DNA from: Amborella trichopoda
Lineage: Eukaryota; Streptophyta; Magnoliopsida; Amborellales; Amborellaceae
DNA: 64,000 nucleotides
Reading direction: 5' to 3'
Assembly (NCBI RefSeq): GCF_000471905.2
Contig: NW_006499751.1
Location: 2,316,685 to 2,380,684 of the forward strand
Positions 1 to 10,860 of the stretch are shown piece by piece; the stretch's first letter is position 1, and each line of letters begins with the position of its first letter. The notes beneath the pieces were generated by a model, which saw only the letters and a program-made list of their open reading frames with translations, was not told the DNA's origin and ran no database searches. Both the position numbers and the translations under genes were made by a program.

Positions 1-3000
1 CATAAGTCCTCATATTTTTTCAGACTACTTCCAACCACGTCCTTTGGGCCACCCTTTGCCCTTTTCGGTCTTTCCAAAATAAAAGAAAGAAAAAAAGGCA
101 TCTTTCTCCTCACCACCACCACCTTAGCACTATCCTCTTCTAATCACTAGCACCCACACCTTTTTTCTGGTCAACACTGTAGACCACCTTTTGACTTGTG
201 AATATGTGGAATTTATTGATATGTCAAAACACATGATATTTACCATGGTGTTTTTTAAGCAATGGAAAAAGGGTCATTTTACTGTATGTTTAACCTCTCC
301 CGATTTCCTCCCCACCCCACCTCCCCCCTCCAAAAACGAAAAGACAAATATAGACACAAGCACACACAAATGCCACCACCTGGCCCGTCATTGCCACCAC
401 CCTATCCTCAGGACCACCCTAGGACCTGCCCCATCTTTTGACCAACAGCCTTGACGCCTCCTGACCACCAACACCTTGAATGTGAACATGTAAAATTTAT
501 TGAAGAAATAAATGTCTTAGGACAGAAGATAATTGATAATGCCTTTTTATTGGCCAATAGAAACAAATTATCATTTTACTATATCTATTTGTCTCTTTTT
601 ATGGCTTTTATTCAGTGCTCTTACTTACCTTCATCAAAATTTCTCAAGTATGCCATCTCTATGGATGCATTTGATAATGATGAATCCTTGGGAAAGTCTC
701 CTAATTTCCCTTTTACTGTAGCTTTCCCCTATTTGGGAATAGTAAAAGAGGGAAAAGTCGAAACTTAAATTCCCCATTACACTGTTTAAATGAGTGCAGT
801 GGCAGCCCATGGGTAACCCTTTGCTGCCACTTTCTAGGAAAATTCACAAGACGAAACCCTCACTTGCACCAACAAAAACCACTGCTCTCTCTCGCCCCCC
901 GTCATTCACTCATTCTCTACCGGTCTCGTCTTTGTCCTACAATATCTCTCTTCTTCATCCCACACTCCACATGCTCCTCTTTGTCTTCCTCATCCCATAT
1001 GCCAAACCCTCCTGTCTCTCTTCCTCAACCCGATGTTCTTTTCTTTTTTTTTTTTTAATTCTAATTTTCTGCCCATTTTCAAACCTGCAAAGGTAACCTC
1101 CCATTGTTCAGCCCTGAAAGTTTCTAGGGGGTTCACTATAAAGGCTAGTCAAACCAGAGGAGGAGAAAAACTCATTTGAAGCGAAAGACACACTTAGTTC
1201 ATAGACGACCCCATTAAGCCCTGATAATATTGATCACATGTATAAGGGCTCTCTCTCTCTCTCTCTATTTATCTATCTATAACATTTCCCCTCATTCTTT
1301 GACATACACTATATTTTTTTTATTTCTCTCTATAATGGGTCCTCTGATTTCTGTGAAATGTTTAATGGGTTTTCTGTTTTTTTTGGTATGGTTTCTCATG
1401 TAGTGCGATGTATTATGAATAACAGTGGCTAGTTTAGAGTACTTGATTATGATGAAGTTTATAGTGTTTTTTGGCATCAATTTTCAATTTTTTCGAGAAT
1501 TTTAGGGTTCTAGCTTTTATGATAAGGTTTGTGAATTTGTCAAATTTATATAAAAAAATTTATTTATTTATTTATTTTTGTGAATGTAGTTAACGTACAT
1601 TAACAAAAATGAAAAATAAAAATAAAAAGTATATACTTTTCATTTGGTCTTTTTTAATCGCTTCTTTTTTTTGGTATTTTATTTGATTGGATCTGTTTTG
1701 GTGATGTTGGTGGGGTTTCCATAATTAAACTTTAAATTTTTTTGGTACATAGTAAAAATACATTTACCTGATTTCACCTTAAACCTTACATTTCACTGTC
1801 CTTTAATTGGTTATTGTGGTCAAAACTATTAACGATAGTTTTAGATAAACTGATATTTAAGAGTAATTGAATAAGCAATTTGCAATTGAGTTTTTGAACA
1901 TTGTGAAAATTGAGTTCGAATAGTTGTTAATATGACCGGATGGAGTTTCTTTACCTTGACCTAGTTTCTATGCAGTGGCCTTTAACTCTTGATTCGACCA
2001 CCTTCTAATCGTTGATTATATATTTCTTTGGTATGCAAGTATGGGACACTGATAGAGTGATTTTGTGAACTATCAACAAGGAAAGACGAGAGGAATTGGT
2101 AGTGCATTTTGTTTATGTTTTTTGGAATAAATAAGTAGTATAAGATTTAGTAAAATGAAAAATCTTAGTTGTGCCTCATGCCCCAATTGAGTTTTGGTAC
2201 AAGCATTAAATATTCTTCTTTTAGGTAGTTCAGTGGTAGAAATCAAACTTAAGATGTAGCATACTAGCATTGCTTGACGTCAAATGCTAAAACAATCATT
2301 AAATATGAAGTGGAAGGTCTATTTTATAGAAAGCTTGAGCTTTCTTAGTTGAGTTGGAAGTGGTTGGGATATAGTGTTAGACATAGTAAATATTAGGATT
2401 TGATGTTTGTGATGAGGAGATTATTAAGCAGGCGGTTTCCAGCTTTCCCAATACCAAACAGGTGAAAATATCAGCACCACAGTTTATCAAATAGGGTTCT
2501 TAGCTTTCAGGCTACCAATTTTCACCTTTCTCCTAGATTTAAGGAAAGTCAGTAGTAGGAATTGTCCTAGAGAAATTGCAGGGAAAGTTATCTAACGCAC
2601 CGTATAGTTTTACCACTAAGTTCTTGTGGGATGTTTTGCCACAACTTTACAATAAAGCTGCACCACCCTTCTGAAAATGTATTCTTGGTGTTGGAAACGT
2701 TATGATGGCGCAGAAATCTATTTCCTCCCTGATTATGAAAAGGTTCCAAAAAATGGTGTTGATCTGATACGTTTGTGAACACTTGAAAATGGATGTTCCA
2801 GATAATGTCTTACAAAATATGGTATTTGTAAGGCTTGAAATCTTTTTGTTTTTTTTTCCTTCTCATATTGAGTTTGAGATTATCAACTTGAGGGTTTCAT
2901 TTTCGTAACTTCAATTTCCAGCAAGATTTGAGGCACATCTTTAAAGTTCCATGATTCTTTTCTTTGTTCAATCATCGAGAGAAATATTTATGCCTCAATT

Positions 3001-3780
3001 CTTTGTCTACTTCAAATGATATTTATGTTATTCATTTAGATTTGTTCTCTTACAAGAAAGAATTGAACATCATATACTCTTCTTGTGGCAAAGGTTTATT
3101 GAATGGGCATTTTGCAAATATGAACTCCTATTCTTATCTTCTTACTTGGTCCTTGGTGTTTGTAAAAGGCTATTGGACACGAAGTGCTTGCCATAAAAAA
3201 CACAAAGAAGAAGGATTTAGTTAGTTCTTATGAGGACCACACTTCTGAATGTGAATTTGTTCACCTTAAGGAGTGCATAAATCCTTTATTGCCTCTTCCA
3301 GGTACGTAATCATTTGCATTTCTTTTTTTGTTGCGGTTTGCAAATCTAAAGCGTATTAATGTTGGCTGCTTACCTTAAAGATTTGGCGATTCTTCAATTT
3401 TTGATAAATATATTCCAAAAATTGCCTTATGGTCTTCTCCTAGGTGACCAATTGCTGAAATCTTGACACTTGTAGTAGCGCAAGGGTGGAATTATTTTCA
3501 TGTAATATGTATAATTGTTCAAGGGCATCATGTAGTTAAGTGCTCTAATCAAATCACATATAAATCCAAAGTAAAACTAGAAACTAGAGGAGAATGTGGT
3601 CTTATGGAGAGAGCACATGGTGCTCAAATTCTTTTCCTTTCTTTTTCTTTTTCTACATGCTTCATTTCCCTCTTAGGTTTAAATGCATCAAGTCTTTTTC
3701 TACTATTGTTTTGAGTATAAGTGACTTTGTATTGATGATAGTGCTCAATGTACAAAAATTTCGTGTAACAAAATGCATAC
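1..3780. other. Intergenic DNA, no supported gene
   Basis: I find no coding frame in this stretch that resembles a known protein; all open frames are short and of random composition. It contains pyrimidine-rich runs (about 880-1060), a (CT)n run at about 1249-1266 and a TATA-like heptamer (tataaag, 1137-1143) about 110 bases upstream of it. That arrangement could be a plant promoter with a CT-rich leader, but no credible ORF follows, so I do not call a gene. A spliced transcript or a non-coding RNA cannot be excluded. Confidence 0.4.
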
Positions 3781-3959
3781 CTAGGATTGGGACCAGCAAG
3801 CCAAAAAAAAAAAAACTTTACTAATAAAACATTTTACAGTTAAAAAAGAAGGCAAGAAGAATCCAAATGTTACTCGATGCTCTTTCTTTTGCTCAAGCCC
3901 AGGCATTGAGTTAGTAGCATCATTCTGAGTATGATGGTAGGGTGGATGAATAATTACAG

Positions 3960-4225
3960 AAACGGCTGCCATTTGATCGGAAGACTTCTTCCAATCTGAT
4001 CACATTCATGGAGTGCCCTTTCTCCTGAAGTGAAGCACCCAACTGTAGTCGAGTAATTTCAAGCCCTCAAGCAGAGCTACCAGCTCTGGCTTTGGTGAAA
4101 TTTGTGACCCTGATGGAACCTGAATTAGATGGGAAGCAAAGTTGTAAGCTGTTTAAACACTCCTCCTAGGCCTTTGCTGCCTGGGCCTTATAGGGAGCAA
4201 CCATCAAAATTGAGTTTAATAGCAC
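3960..4225 (-). pseudogene. LINE-type RNase H domain fragment
   Basis: Read on the minus strand, 4225-4165 gives a start resembling NFDGCSL-stop-GPGSKGLGGVF, the typical opening of the plant LINE C-terminal RNase H (DGCS.GNPGP.G.GGV). After a frameshift, about 4130-3970 reads ISPKPELVALLEGLEITRLQ and then an HSMNVIRLEEV stretch, matching the family's (A/P)EL.ALL.GLE and (D)S..VI segments. An in-frame stop lies just after DGCSL. No reverse transcriptase of the same element is recognisable upstream, so this is a 5'-truncated scrap, a common fate of LINE insertions. An A-rich stretch on the plus strand near 3801-3815 is not in the right orientation to be its tail. A host RNase H-like gene is possible but the stop and frameshift argue against it. 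Confidence 0.6.
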
Positions 4226-4239
4226 TGATATTGGCGGCA

Positions 4240-5120
4240 ACCAAATACATGATGTAGTGATCACTATCAGTCTGATATCACATTACTTTCTACTAATAAA
4301 TTACGAAGAACAGCCATTCAAACTAAAAATCACGAGTTGGTCAAACCTACAACAAAGATGTGGACATATGAGGAAATGAAGGAGTATGTATTACCTTATA
4401 GTTCTTCTTTTTGTTTCTTTTCTCATCAACACTCCCCAAAGTGGCCCATGGATCAAACCATAGATACCAGGATCGTGTGGACCAGTCCACTGTTCTGATC
4501 CAGGACTGCGGCCTTGCTGTCCCAAACAAGCATTGCAAGTGGAACGTGGTTCTTATTTTCGGGATCTTGCTCCAATATCTCGCACCTATTCAATAGGGAT
4601 CGTGACCTAAATCCTTTAGGGAACAAGCTCCATCGTGATGAAAAATAAGGTCATTGAGAATCATGGCTGGAGGTCCCTAGTGTATGGGAATAGGGTCTTA
4701 ACACTATCACATTCAAGATTATATATTAAAAATCTAATATCCTGGGTTTCGCAAAATGGAGTTCCCTAGTATATGTTACTCATTCAAGAGATGCTAGGGA
4801 ACACTCAAAGACCATGATATATAGAGAAAAATTGTCTATTCATTACGAATTAGCGTGTAAGGACAAGAAAAACAAAATTATGCAAGACACAACTAATTAT
4901 AATAATATATGTACAATGATTTGTATTTTCATATCCAAGGAAAGGGAGATCCCTTTTGCCATATAAGGGGTAGAGAGGGAGAACTGAAGCTATAAACAAG
5001 ATAGAAGGAATTATAGTATGCTATTTTGTTATCCTCTTGCCGCTTCCAATAGCTTGAAGCCCTTGTTTGACAATTGAGGTTAATGTTCATGATTGGCTCA
5101 AGGCTGACTTGTTTCTCTAC
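4240..5120. other. Unassigned DNA between LINE scrap and hAT relic
   Basis: No recognisable coding or RNA feature. Short frames such as the minus-strand one near 4347-4538 have no family resemblance I can name. Part of the 3' portion of the adjacent hAT relic may lie here. Confidence 0.3.
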
Positions 5121-5129
5121 CAAATAAAT

Positions 5130-6850
5130 CATCTCCCCGGTTCGAGGATGTATATGGAACTAGAGGTCCTGACAGTGGAGCTGGCGGACAATCATCATCA
5201 TGGATCTTTGTAATCCGATCACAATCTACATAGCAACTATCATTGTAGTGAACATATACCAGTGACTCAGATCAATCAGCATTTAGTCTATTTTGCTTAA
5301 CACTGTCAATGTTTTTATAAGTGCTCCAGCTTGTCTCTGTGCATGATAAGGACATTCTGAGATAACACTTTAACTACAAGCAAATACAATTCGAGAACCC
5401 CTCCCACCAAGAAATAGAGATCATTGATCATGTATCACAAATGGATACTAGCAGGGCAAAAGCTCCTCTATTTCCTACGATATCTCTGATGTTTCTACCC
5501 CTCCCTCTCATCTAGATACAACACATCAACTGTTGCAAAGTAACATGCAGACACTTTTGCAGCCAGCACTTCATTGTCATGGTGGAGTTTACTTCGGCCC
5601 AGTAGGAGTAGGTCTACTCACCTATTCCTGAGAGTGATACTTCAGACTCAATAACATATGCTAAACAGTGCAATGGAGGGTTAGTACGGTCTGTTCGACC
5701 ACCAACTATTTTGGACTCTGTTATAGAGCATGATCGTCATAAATTACCAACGCAATTTTGCCAACTATAGTATCCATGCTTTCATATGCATCCCTTTCAC
5801 AACACTATTAGTATATGTAAACTCCATTTTCCATATCGGCCTTGTAAACTGCAAGATTCATATATGTAATCCAAAAATCCTCATCCATAATGATTTCGCT
5901 GACCTTGCCATGCTCTGCATCTCTTGTACCTCCTCTGAGACCCTCCCATACATCACTCAACACTAATGATGTTGGAGCACAGCTCACCTCCAAAAGCCAG
6001 CTTAACATTATATATTGGCATCTGAATCTCGTCTTCTTGACTTTGAGGACCTCGAGTTTCAAGAAAGTCCTAAATACTTACAAGCACCTAGTATGATTTT
6101 AGATATACTTCATCACCTTCTAAGCCTCACAACATTGCATTTGTAGAAAATCAAAGGGTGCATTCTTCCTGTCTTTATCAATGATTTCCTTCATGAAGAA
6201 TCTTAGCTGGTGTGCTAAGCAATCAGACTAAAAAATGTGGGGATGATGATGTTTGATCATGTTCCTTGCATTTTTACAATTTGCAACAATGTCTGTTAGG
6301 ACCTGAACAACATTGTAGAGCCCAATCGATTCTATCTTTCAAAAGACTATCTGCAATGTCTTGTCTTCTCAATGGAAGAGCAATCATATCCTTTGATGAA
6401 CATTGCCGTCCTTCTTTAAATTGCCATTACTTTGATCAAAGACTCATTCTTAATATTTGCTCAAATCATCCGAAACTACTAACAGGCCACAAGTAATCTG
6501 CTATTTTTCAAGCCAACGCACGATCGATCATGTTCCTCTTGTTATCTAGAAAGTTTGTCCTAGTTTTTCCATATTGAGGTGCCATATGGCCCTTGGACGC
6601 ATTGTCAATAGCATGCACCATTTCATAAAATATTGGGCCTTTGGCTACATTGAAATGGGATGCCATGAGCATAAGAAAAACGAGCTACTTTCGCATCTAC
6701 TTCTTCTCTCACCTGCGCATTGAACATGTGAGGGGTTAACTGCTTCCCTTTTTGTTGATGCAGGATGGTTGATGTATTGGGGAAACAACAAAGGATCAAG
6801 TGAGAAAAGAGCCCTTATTTTTACCCCTGCCATACAACTTAATTACCTCT
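5130..6850 (-). pseudogene. hAT-superfamily transposase relic (DUF659 and C-terminal dimerisation regions)
   Basis: The minus strand carries, in the right order but in different frames, the landmarks of the plant BED/DUF659/hATC transposase type. About 6715-6650 has KVARFSYAHGIPF (family: kvarffy..gipf). About 6320-6180 has NVVQVLTDIVANCKNA followed by HHHPHIF and CLAHQLRFFMKEIID (family: VVQV.TDna.n...A....yP.iFW..C.aH.l...l.dI). About 5900-5860 has VSEIIMDEDFW. About 5705-5640 has DRTNPPLHCLAYVI (family: plh.aAy.Lnp). About 5430-5165 has SISWW, then VKQNRLNAD and LVYVHYND, the end of the dimerisation domain (k.R..L....l..lvyv.yN). Several stops and frameshifts interrupt it. A zinc-finger BED domain should lie upstream (6850-7130) but I cannot see its C/H ligands. 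I see no terminal inverted repeats or 8-bp target duplication. Function in life: DNA cut-and-paste transposase; here inactive. Confidence 0.72.
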
Positions 6851-8689
6851 GCCTCTTCTTCCTGAAAGGCCTCCATTCATCTTTATGTACCTTGGGGTAC
6901 TTCATAATCGTCTTGTGCGGCTTGTCCAGGGGACAATCCCAATAAGTGGACCTGCACTCGGACATATGATCCGTTGTGCGGGGCTTCTTGGCAATGGAAA
7001 TTGCATTTCCATTTCCTGCCACCACGGAATTGCCTTATCGACATCTTCAATTTCATCAAACTCTAGCCTGTTGCCCCTTATACAAATATCTTTTCCAATA
7101 TCAAGCTCCTCGTCCCCATTCATCTGAGCGCATTTTAATCAAATTAGAGTTTAGAATTTAGTCATGTGACAAATAAGACTTCATTGTGATTATATTTTAA
7201 TCAAAAGAGAGACTATTCTATTTACTCTTAGTTGAATTGATTTGCAACTTTAGGGAAATATGTTTGTGTCGCATGATTTCCCAATCTATGAATCATAAAT
7301 ACTCTTTGCCATATCCTCTCTCTTTTCTTCCTTTACCTATTCACTCTCTACTCTACGTAGTGGGAATGGAATTTCTAGGGTTGGTCATACACTCCCTTCC
7401 TCATCCTCTCTGTTTGCACCGTCCTCTCATCTACTCTCCTCTCCAAGAACTGGATATAGTCAATATGGGAGCCGCCTCCCATCTACACTCCTCTCCAAGA
7501 ACTGGGCATAGTCAAGATGGGAGGTATATTACGCTCTGCTCAAGTGGGTGTCCGTTGGATTAAGTCATCATCTTCAATTGGCACCAGCTAATACAACCTT
7601 CTCGTGCACGCTATATTCCTACATGCCATATGATCTCTTCACCACCAGAAATCAGACATCATCACCACAAAAAAGAGTCATACGCTCCTATACCATCTTG
7701 CAGTGGCTCGAAGCTCTCACCAAATCTTTTTGTCGGATGTCGAGGACCAAACCCACTACTGACTACCATGGGGTGGTCTCCCATTTATCAAAGAATGCTA
7801 CCACTATTGGAGGCCCTCGTCTCTACTTGGTCACTCGTTTCGAGAATGCTCCTTTTATTCTCATGTTGGGTTTTGCCCACTTTTTCTTGATTTCGTTTTT
7901 TCTTTTCCGTATGTTTTCTTCTATTCGTTTCTCCCCTAACTCTCACATCTCTTTTATCGCTTCTCTCTCAATTGTTGTCTGAGCACCCAATCTGTGGGAC
8001 TGCCTTCTTTAGGATTAGATAAATTGTAATTCCTTTTATTCGGAATACAGTTAACCTTCTCTCAAAAAAAAAAAAAGAAACAATAAAACAATTCAGAGGT
8101 TCATTTTTCAATGTATTCATGAGATTCGGATACTATACTAGAAGGGTGGGGCGCTGTGGCAAAACCAAAATTATGGAATGCCATAAAAGGGCAGAAAACC
8201 ATGTGTCACATGGTAGGTTGCGAGGAACCATCAAATACACAATCAAAATATGGACATCAGTAATGAAATGGTTGATAGAGAAAAAGAAAAAAAAATAGTG
8301 CTATTTATTTGCAATGTTTTATTCACTATGCAATGTTATTCTGAAATAGTATCGATTAGCTATAATCTAAAAGATCAAACTTTACATAGAATAAACAAAG
8401 AAATGAACGCGTGTTTGGAGGACAACATGGATTTATCACATGGGCCAACGAGAGTAACTGGAACACTAGGAGCCCTAAATATTATTTTTCTTTTCCAAAC
8501 CGCCCCCAATTTCTCTTGCTTTAGCCTCTTGGGGAATTATAGTTTCTCCCTCTAGCATCTCTCTAACTCACACTGATTTTATCATGCTCTCCCTCAGTTT
8601 TCTTAATGGACTTTGTGTGTGTTTTATTTGGGTGGGTGGGTGGGTGGGGTGGGGGGGGGGCGTTCCAACATTGTACAATTTGGGCCAAG
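6851..8689. other. Unassigned region with a local duplication and an A-run
   Basis: No supported gene. 7427-7531 contains two adjacent copies of a roughly 52-base unit (shared core ctcctctccaagaactgg, then atagtca.atgggag). A run of 13 A at about 8066-8078 follows a TTTATTCGGAATAC-type 3'-end-like sequence and could be an old retroposed tail on the plus strand. The open frame at 7548-7982 (144 codons) has no recognisable family. Confidence 0.3.
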
Positions 8690-8950
8690 AACATAAGGGA
8701 AGCGAACACAACCAAACACTAAAATGTGGACAATTAGGACAAAGATATTTATATGGAGGTATGTAACACTAGAAGGCATCCGATTGATGAGATAGGATGC
8801 AGCATGACTAGTGCTTCAGTACATTCATGCTCAAGAGAAGAGCATGACTCACTTCCAAGAGGTGTCTATTGTTTCTCTCAGCTGCCCCATTTTGTTGTGG
8901 GTTATATGAGCGAGAATCCTGATGTTCATTGAAAAATCTATTTCTTAAGT
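8690..8950 (-). pseudogene. Ty1-copia integrase, end of catalytic core and C-terminal part
   Basis: The minus-strand frame at 8940-8808 reads PQQNGAAERNNRHLLEV followed by ALLLSMNVLKH. This is the segment around the third acidic residue (E) of the DDE integrase core, followed by the family's usual arALL..m.vp. Past a stop, about 8800-8700 continues with ILSHQSDAF and PYKYLCPN, decayed forms of the LiNRmPs and P...L.P segments. It continues the copia relic whose gag and protease lie at 9350-10860 on the same strand, but the integrase N-terminus and first half of the core are inverted between them. Homology fades at the G-rich tract (8640-8665); no reverse transcriptase or LTR is visible beyond. 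Confidence 0.8.
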
Positions 8951-8954
8951 TTTT

Positions 8955-9352
8955 TACTTTTACTAGTGTCAGAGCTTCAATGTGAAGTCTGTGGACTCTC
9001 AAAACATTGTAGAAGCTCTTTTGTACCTGGCAATTATAAGTATGGTTGTTCTTTTTGGTATTGTTCATTTTAATGTGTGGGACCCTCCTTGTGACTTCTT
9101 TTTTTGGTTATCAATATTTTATTTGTCTTGTGGATGATTACTCTCCGTGTAAGTGGATCTATCTTATGAAGACCAAAGTGAAGTAAGTGGATCTATCTTA
9201 TGAAGACCAAAGTAAGTTCTTAAAATCTTTAACTTCTTTCGTATGATGATCCATACTCAGTTTGATACTAAAATTAAGGTACTTAGGTCTGATCAAGGTG
9301 GAGAGTACTGCAATGGAGAGTTAGTCTTATCTTGAAGAGCATGGTATATACG
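8955..9352 (+). pseudogene. Ty1-copia integrase zinc domain and core, inverted block
   Basis: On the plus strand this block reads CEVCGLSKHCRSSFVPGNYK, the CxxC half of the HHCC integrase zinc finger. It continues with HF-x-VWGP-like residues at about 9065, a VDDYSP-like first catalytic Asp at about 9130, YLMKTK, and then QFDTKIKVLRSDQGGEYCNG (about 9258-9318), which holds the second catalytic Asp. It ends with YLEEHGI near 9350. The flanking parts of the same polyprotein, protease before and the E-containing segment after, are on the opposite strand, so this roughly 400-bp block has been inverted in place. A 34-bp direct duplication (9149-9216, core gtaagtggatctatcttatg) and stops further disable it. 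Confidence 0.85.
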
Positions 9353-9355
9353 TAT

Positions 9356-9800
9356 GATCAAGTCAGAGATGCCCTTGCCAGATCTGGTCTTCATTAACAA
9401 TGCTTGGCTAAAGAGCTTGAGGAGTAGTAGCAGGCAAGCCAAGAATATACAGGCACTGGCTTCATGGCCACTGCCAATCATCTTCTTCATATCCAGATCC
9501 TAAAAAACACAATGGTAATGGAAAAAGGTTATACTAAATTTTAGACTCTTGGTGATGCTACTAACAGACATTAAGTTAGAAGCAAAGCTAAGAACATGAA
9601 GAACTAATGACAAAGACAATTGAGGAGAAATATTTAAAGTTCCTTTTCCAGCGAAGAAAGAGGTCCATCAACAATTCTAACTTTGTCTCTATCAGAACAA
9701 ATAGAATAAGAGGAAAACAAGGGAGATGTACTAGTCATATGATCTGAATCTCCAAAATCAATGATTCAGGGCTATCCAGATAGATGAAGAGAGACATGAT
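9356..9800 (-). pseudogene. Ty1-copia protease and GAG-pre-integrase region
   Basis: Minus-strand translation from about 9765 gives IIDFGDSDHMTSTSPLFSSY, the family's W.iDSGas.HMt. protease opening with the catalytic DSG now read as DFG. KVRIVDGPLSS then follows, and about 9590-9555 FLALLLT where the family has NLlSVs. From 9490 the frame DMKKMIGSGHEASACIFL is the segment just upstream of the GAG-pre-integrase domain (k.ig.g.e..glY.l). A stop sits within the protease, and the DSG to DFG change would abolish activity. Upstream it joins the gag relic; downstream it meets the inverted integrase block at about 9352. Confidence 0.8.
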
Positions 9801-9989
9801 TAGCAAAAGCATGGATAACTGAGTGGACAAACAATGCTGTGGTGGTAGTAGATGGGCCATCTAACTACGCATGATGAAGGCTCTCAATTTCCTCTTTGGG
9901 AACTGATATTATCTCCTTTTGGGGAGAAGATGATAATGCAGCTTCATTGGGTTGTATTTGATCTGCTCTGCTAGTTGCTAAACCACTAG

Positions 9990-10860
9990 TGGATGAAGCA
10001 TTTTGTGCATTGAATTGCTTAGGACTATTGAGTTTTGCTGATCTTTCAACTAAATCCTAGCAATTCTCTTTAATGTGGTCAGTCCTACCACAATGATCAA
10101 ACTTCAACCTACTTTTATCTCCTCTATGTGGACCCCTTTTTCCAAATTTTGATGATCTACTCCCCTTATTGTTCCTAGTAGGTAATGAGGCTGGGACAAG
10201 AGCAGAACAATCTATTTGTTGTGCAGGTAGCATGATACCTTTCCTATTTTCTTCACTTTGGATAAAGGAGTATACTTGATTAAAGTGATGAAGATTATCC
10301 CAACCGAGGATTTGAACCCCTAGCTAACTCAAACTCGGGGTACAATATGGCGAAAAACTCAAAAAATATGATTGTTTTTCACAAACTCCTTGTATTTATC
10401 CCTATATTGCTTACAAGCTAGTTTATATGTTTGATAATGATCTTACTCCTCCCATAGGCTGTGAATAAAATATGTTGCTAGAGACTGCTCCCCTGCCAAA
10501 GATGGGATATCTCCTGCCTCAATTGGTGCACCTAAGATTTTTTTCTTTGGGAGTAAATTTGGTGTACCGATTTGCAATTTTCTTTCATAGTTCGAAGAAA
10601 TAGGAAACCCCTACTAATGGACGTTGCATTGAGTGCAACAACCAAGACATTACAGTCAAATTTTTAGTCTCACTTGTCATGCAACGGATCTGTCTCTTTA
10701 GGTTTACTAATTTTTTCATTGATATATCCTGACTTCCCTCTTTTACCAATAAATATGTTAGCAAACTTTGACCATTCCAGATAATTGGTCCTATCAAGTT
10801 TAACAATTGTAATTTGCAGTCTAGGGTTTTCTCCATGGATACTCGTGTGAGATGTTACAC
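9990..10860 (-). pseudogene. Ty1-copia gag with CCHC zinc knuckle
   Basis: From about 10850 on the minus strand the frame carries a capsid-like start (NLIGP-x-x-W-x-QSLLTYLL; family: L.G.NY..Ws......l), VMSWLLHSMQRPL (family: v.sWl..sm), a LWEE-stop-DHYQTY segment near 10420, and an EF-x-x-VRRFKSSVG stretch near 10310. The nucleocapsid part includes DHCGRTDHIKENCWD-like sequence at about 10100-10065; the first Cys of the CCHC knuckle is changed and the Trp codon is a stop. A Q/S/P-rich linker follows to about 9990. Frames shift at least twice. It is the 5' coding part of the minus-strand copia relic; I could not find its LTR or primer binding site in 10860-11400. Confidence 0.8.

Noticed and set aside
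5808..6062. 84-codon minus frame as an intact small gene
   Set aside because: It contains part of the hAT transposase (VSEIIMDEDFW) and is a relic frame, not a separate gene.
7548..7982. 144-codon plus-strand open frame
   Set aside because: Composition is hydrophobic and Ser/Thr-rich without family resemblance, and no start context, splice or neighbour supports it.
10300..10325. ggatttgaacccc, B-box-like on the minus strand
   Set aside because: It lies in the copia gag frame (the conserved VR.QILG.. segment) and no tRNA fold is possible around it.
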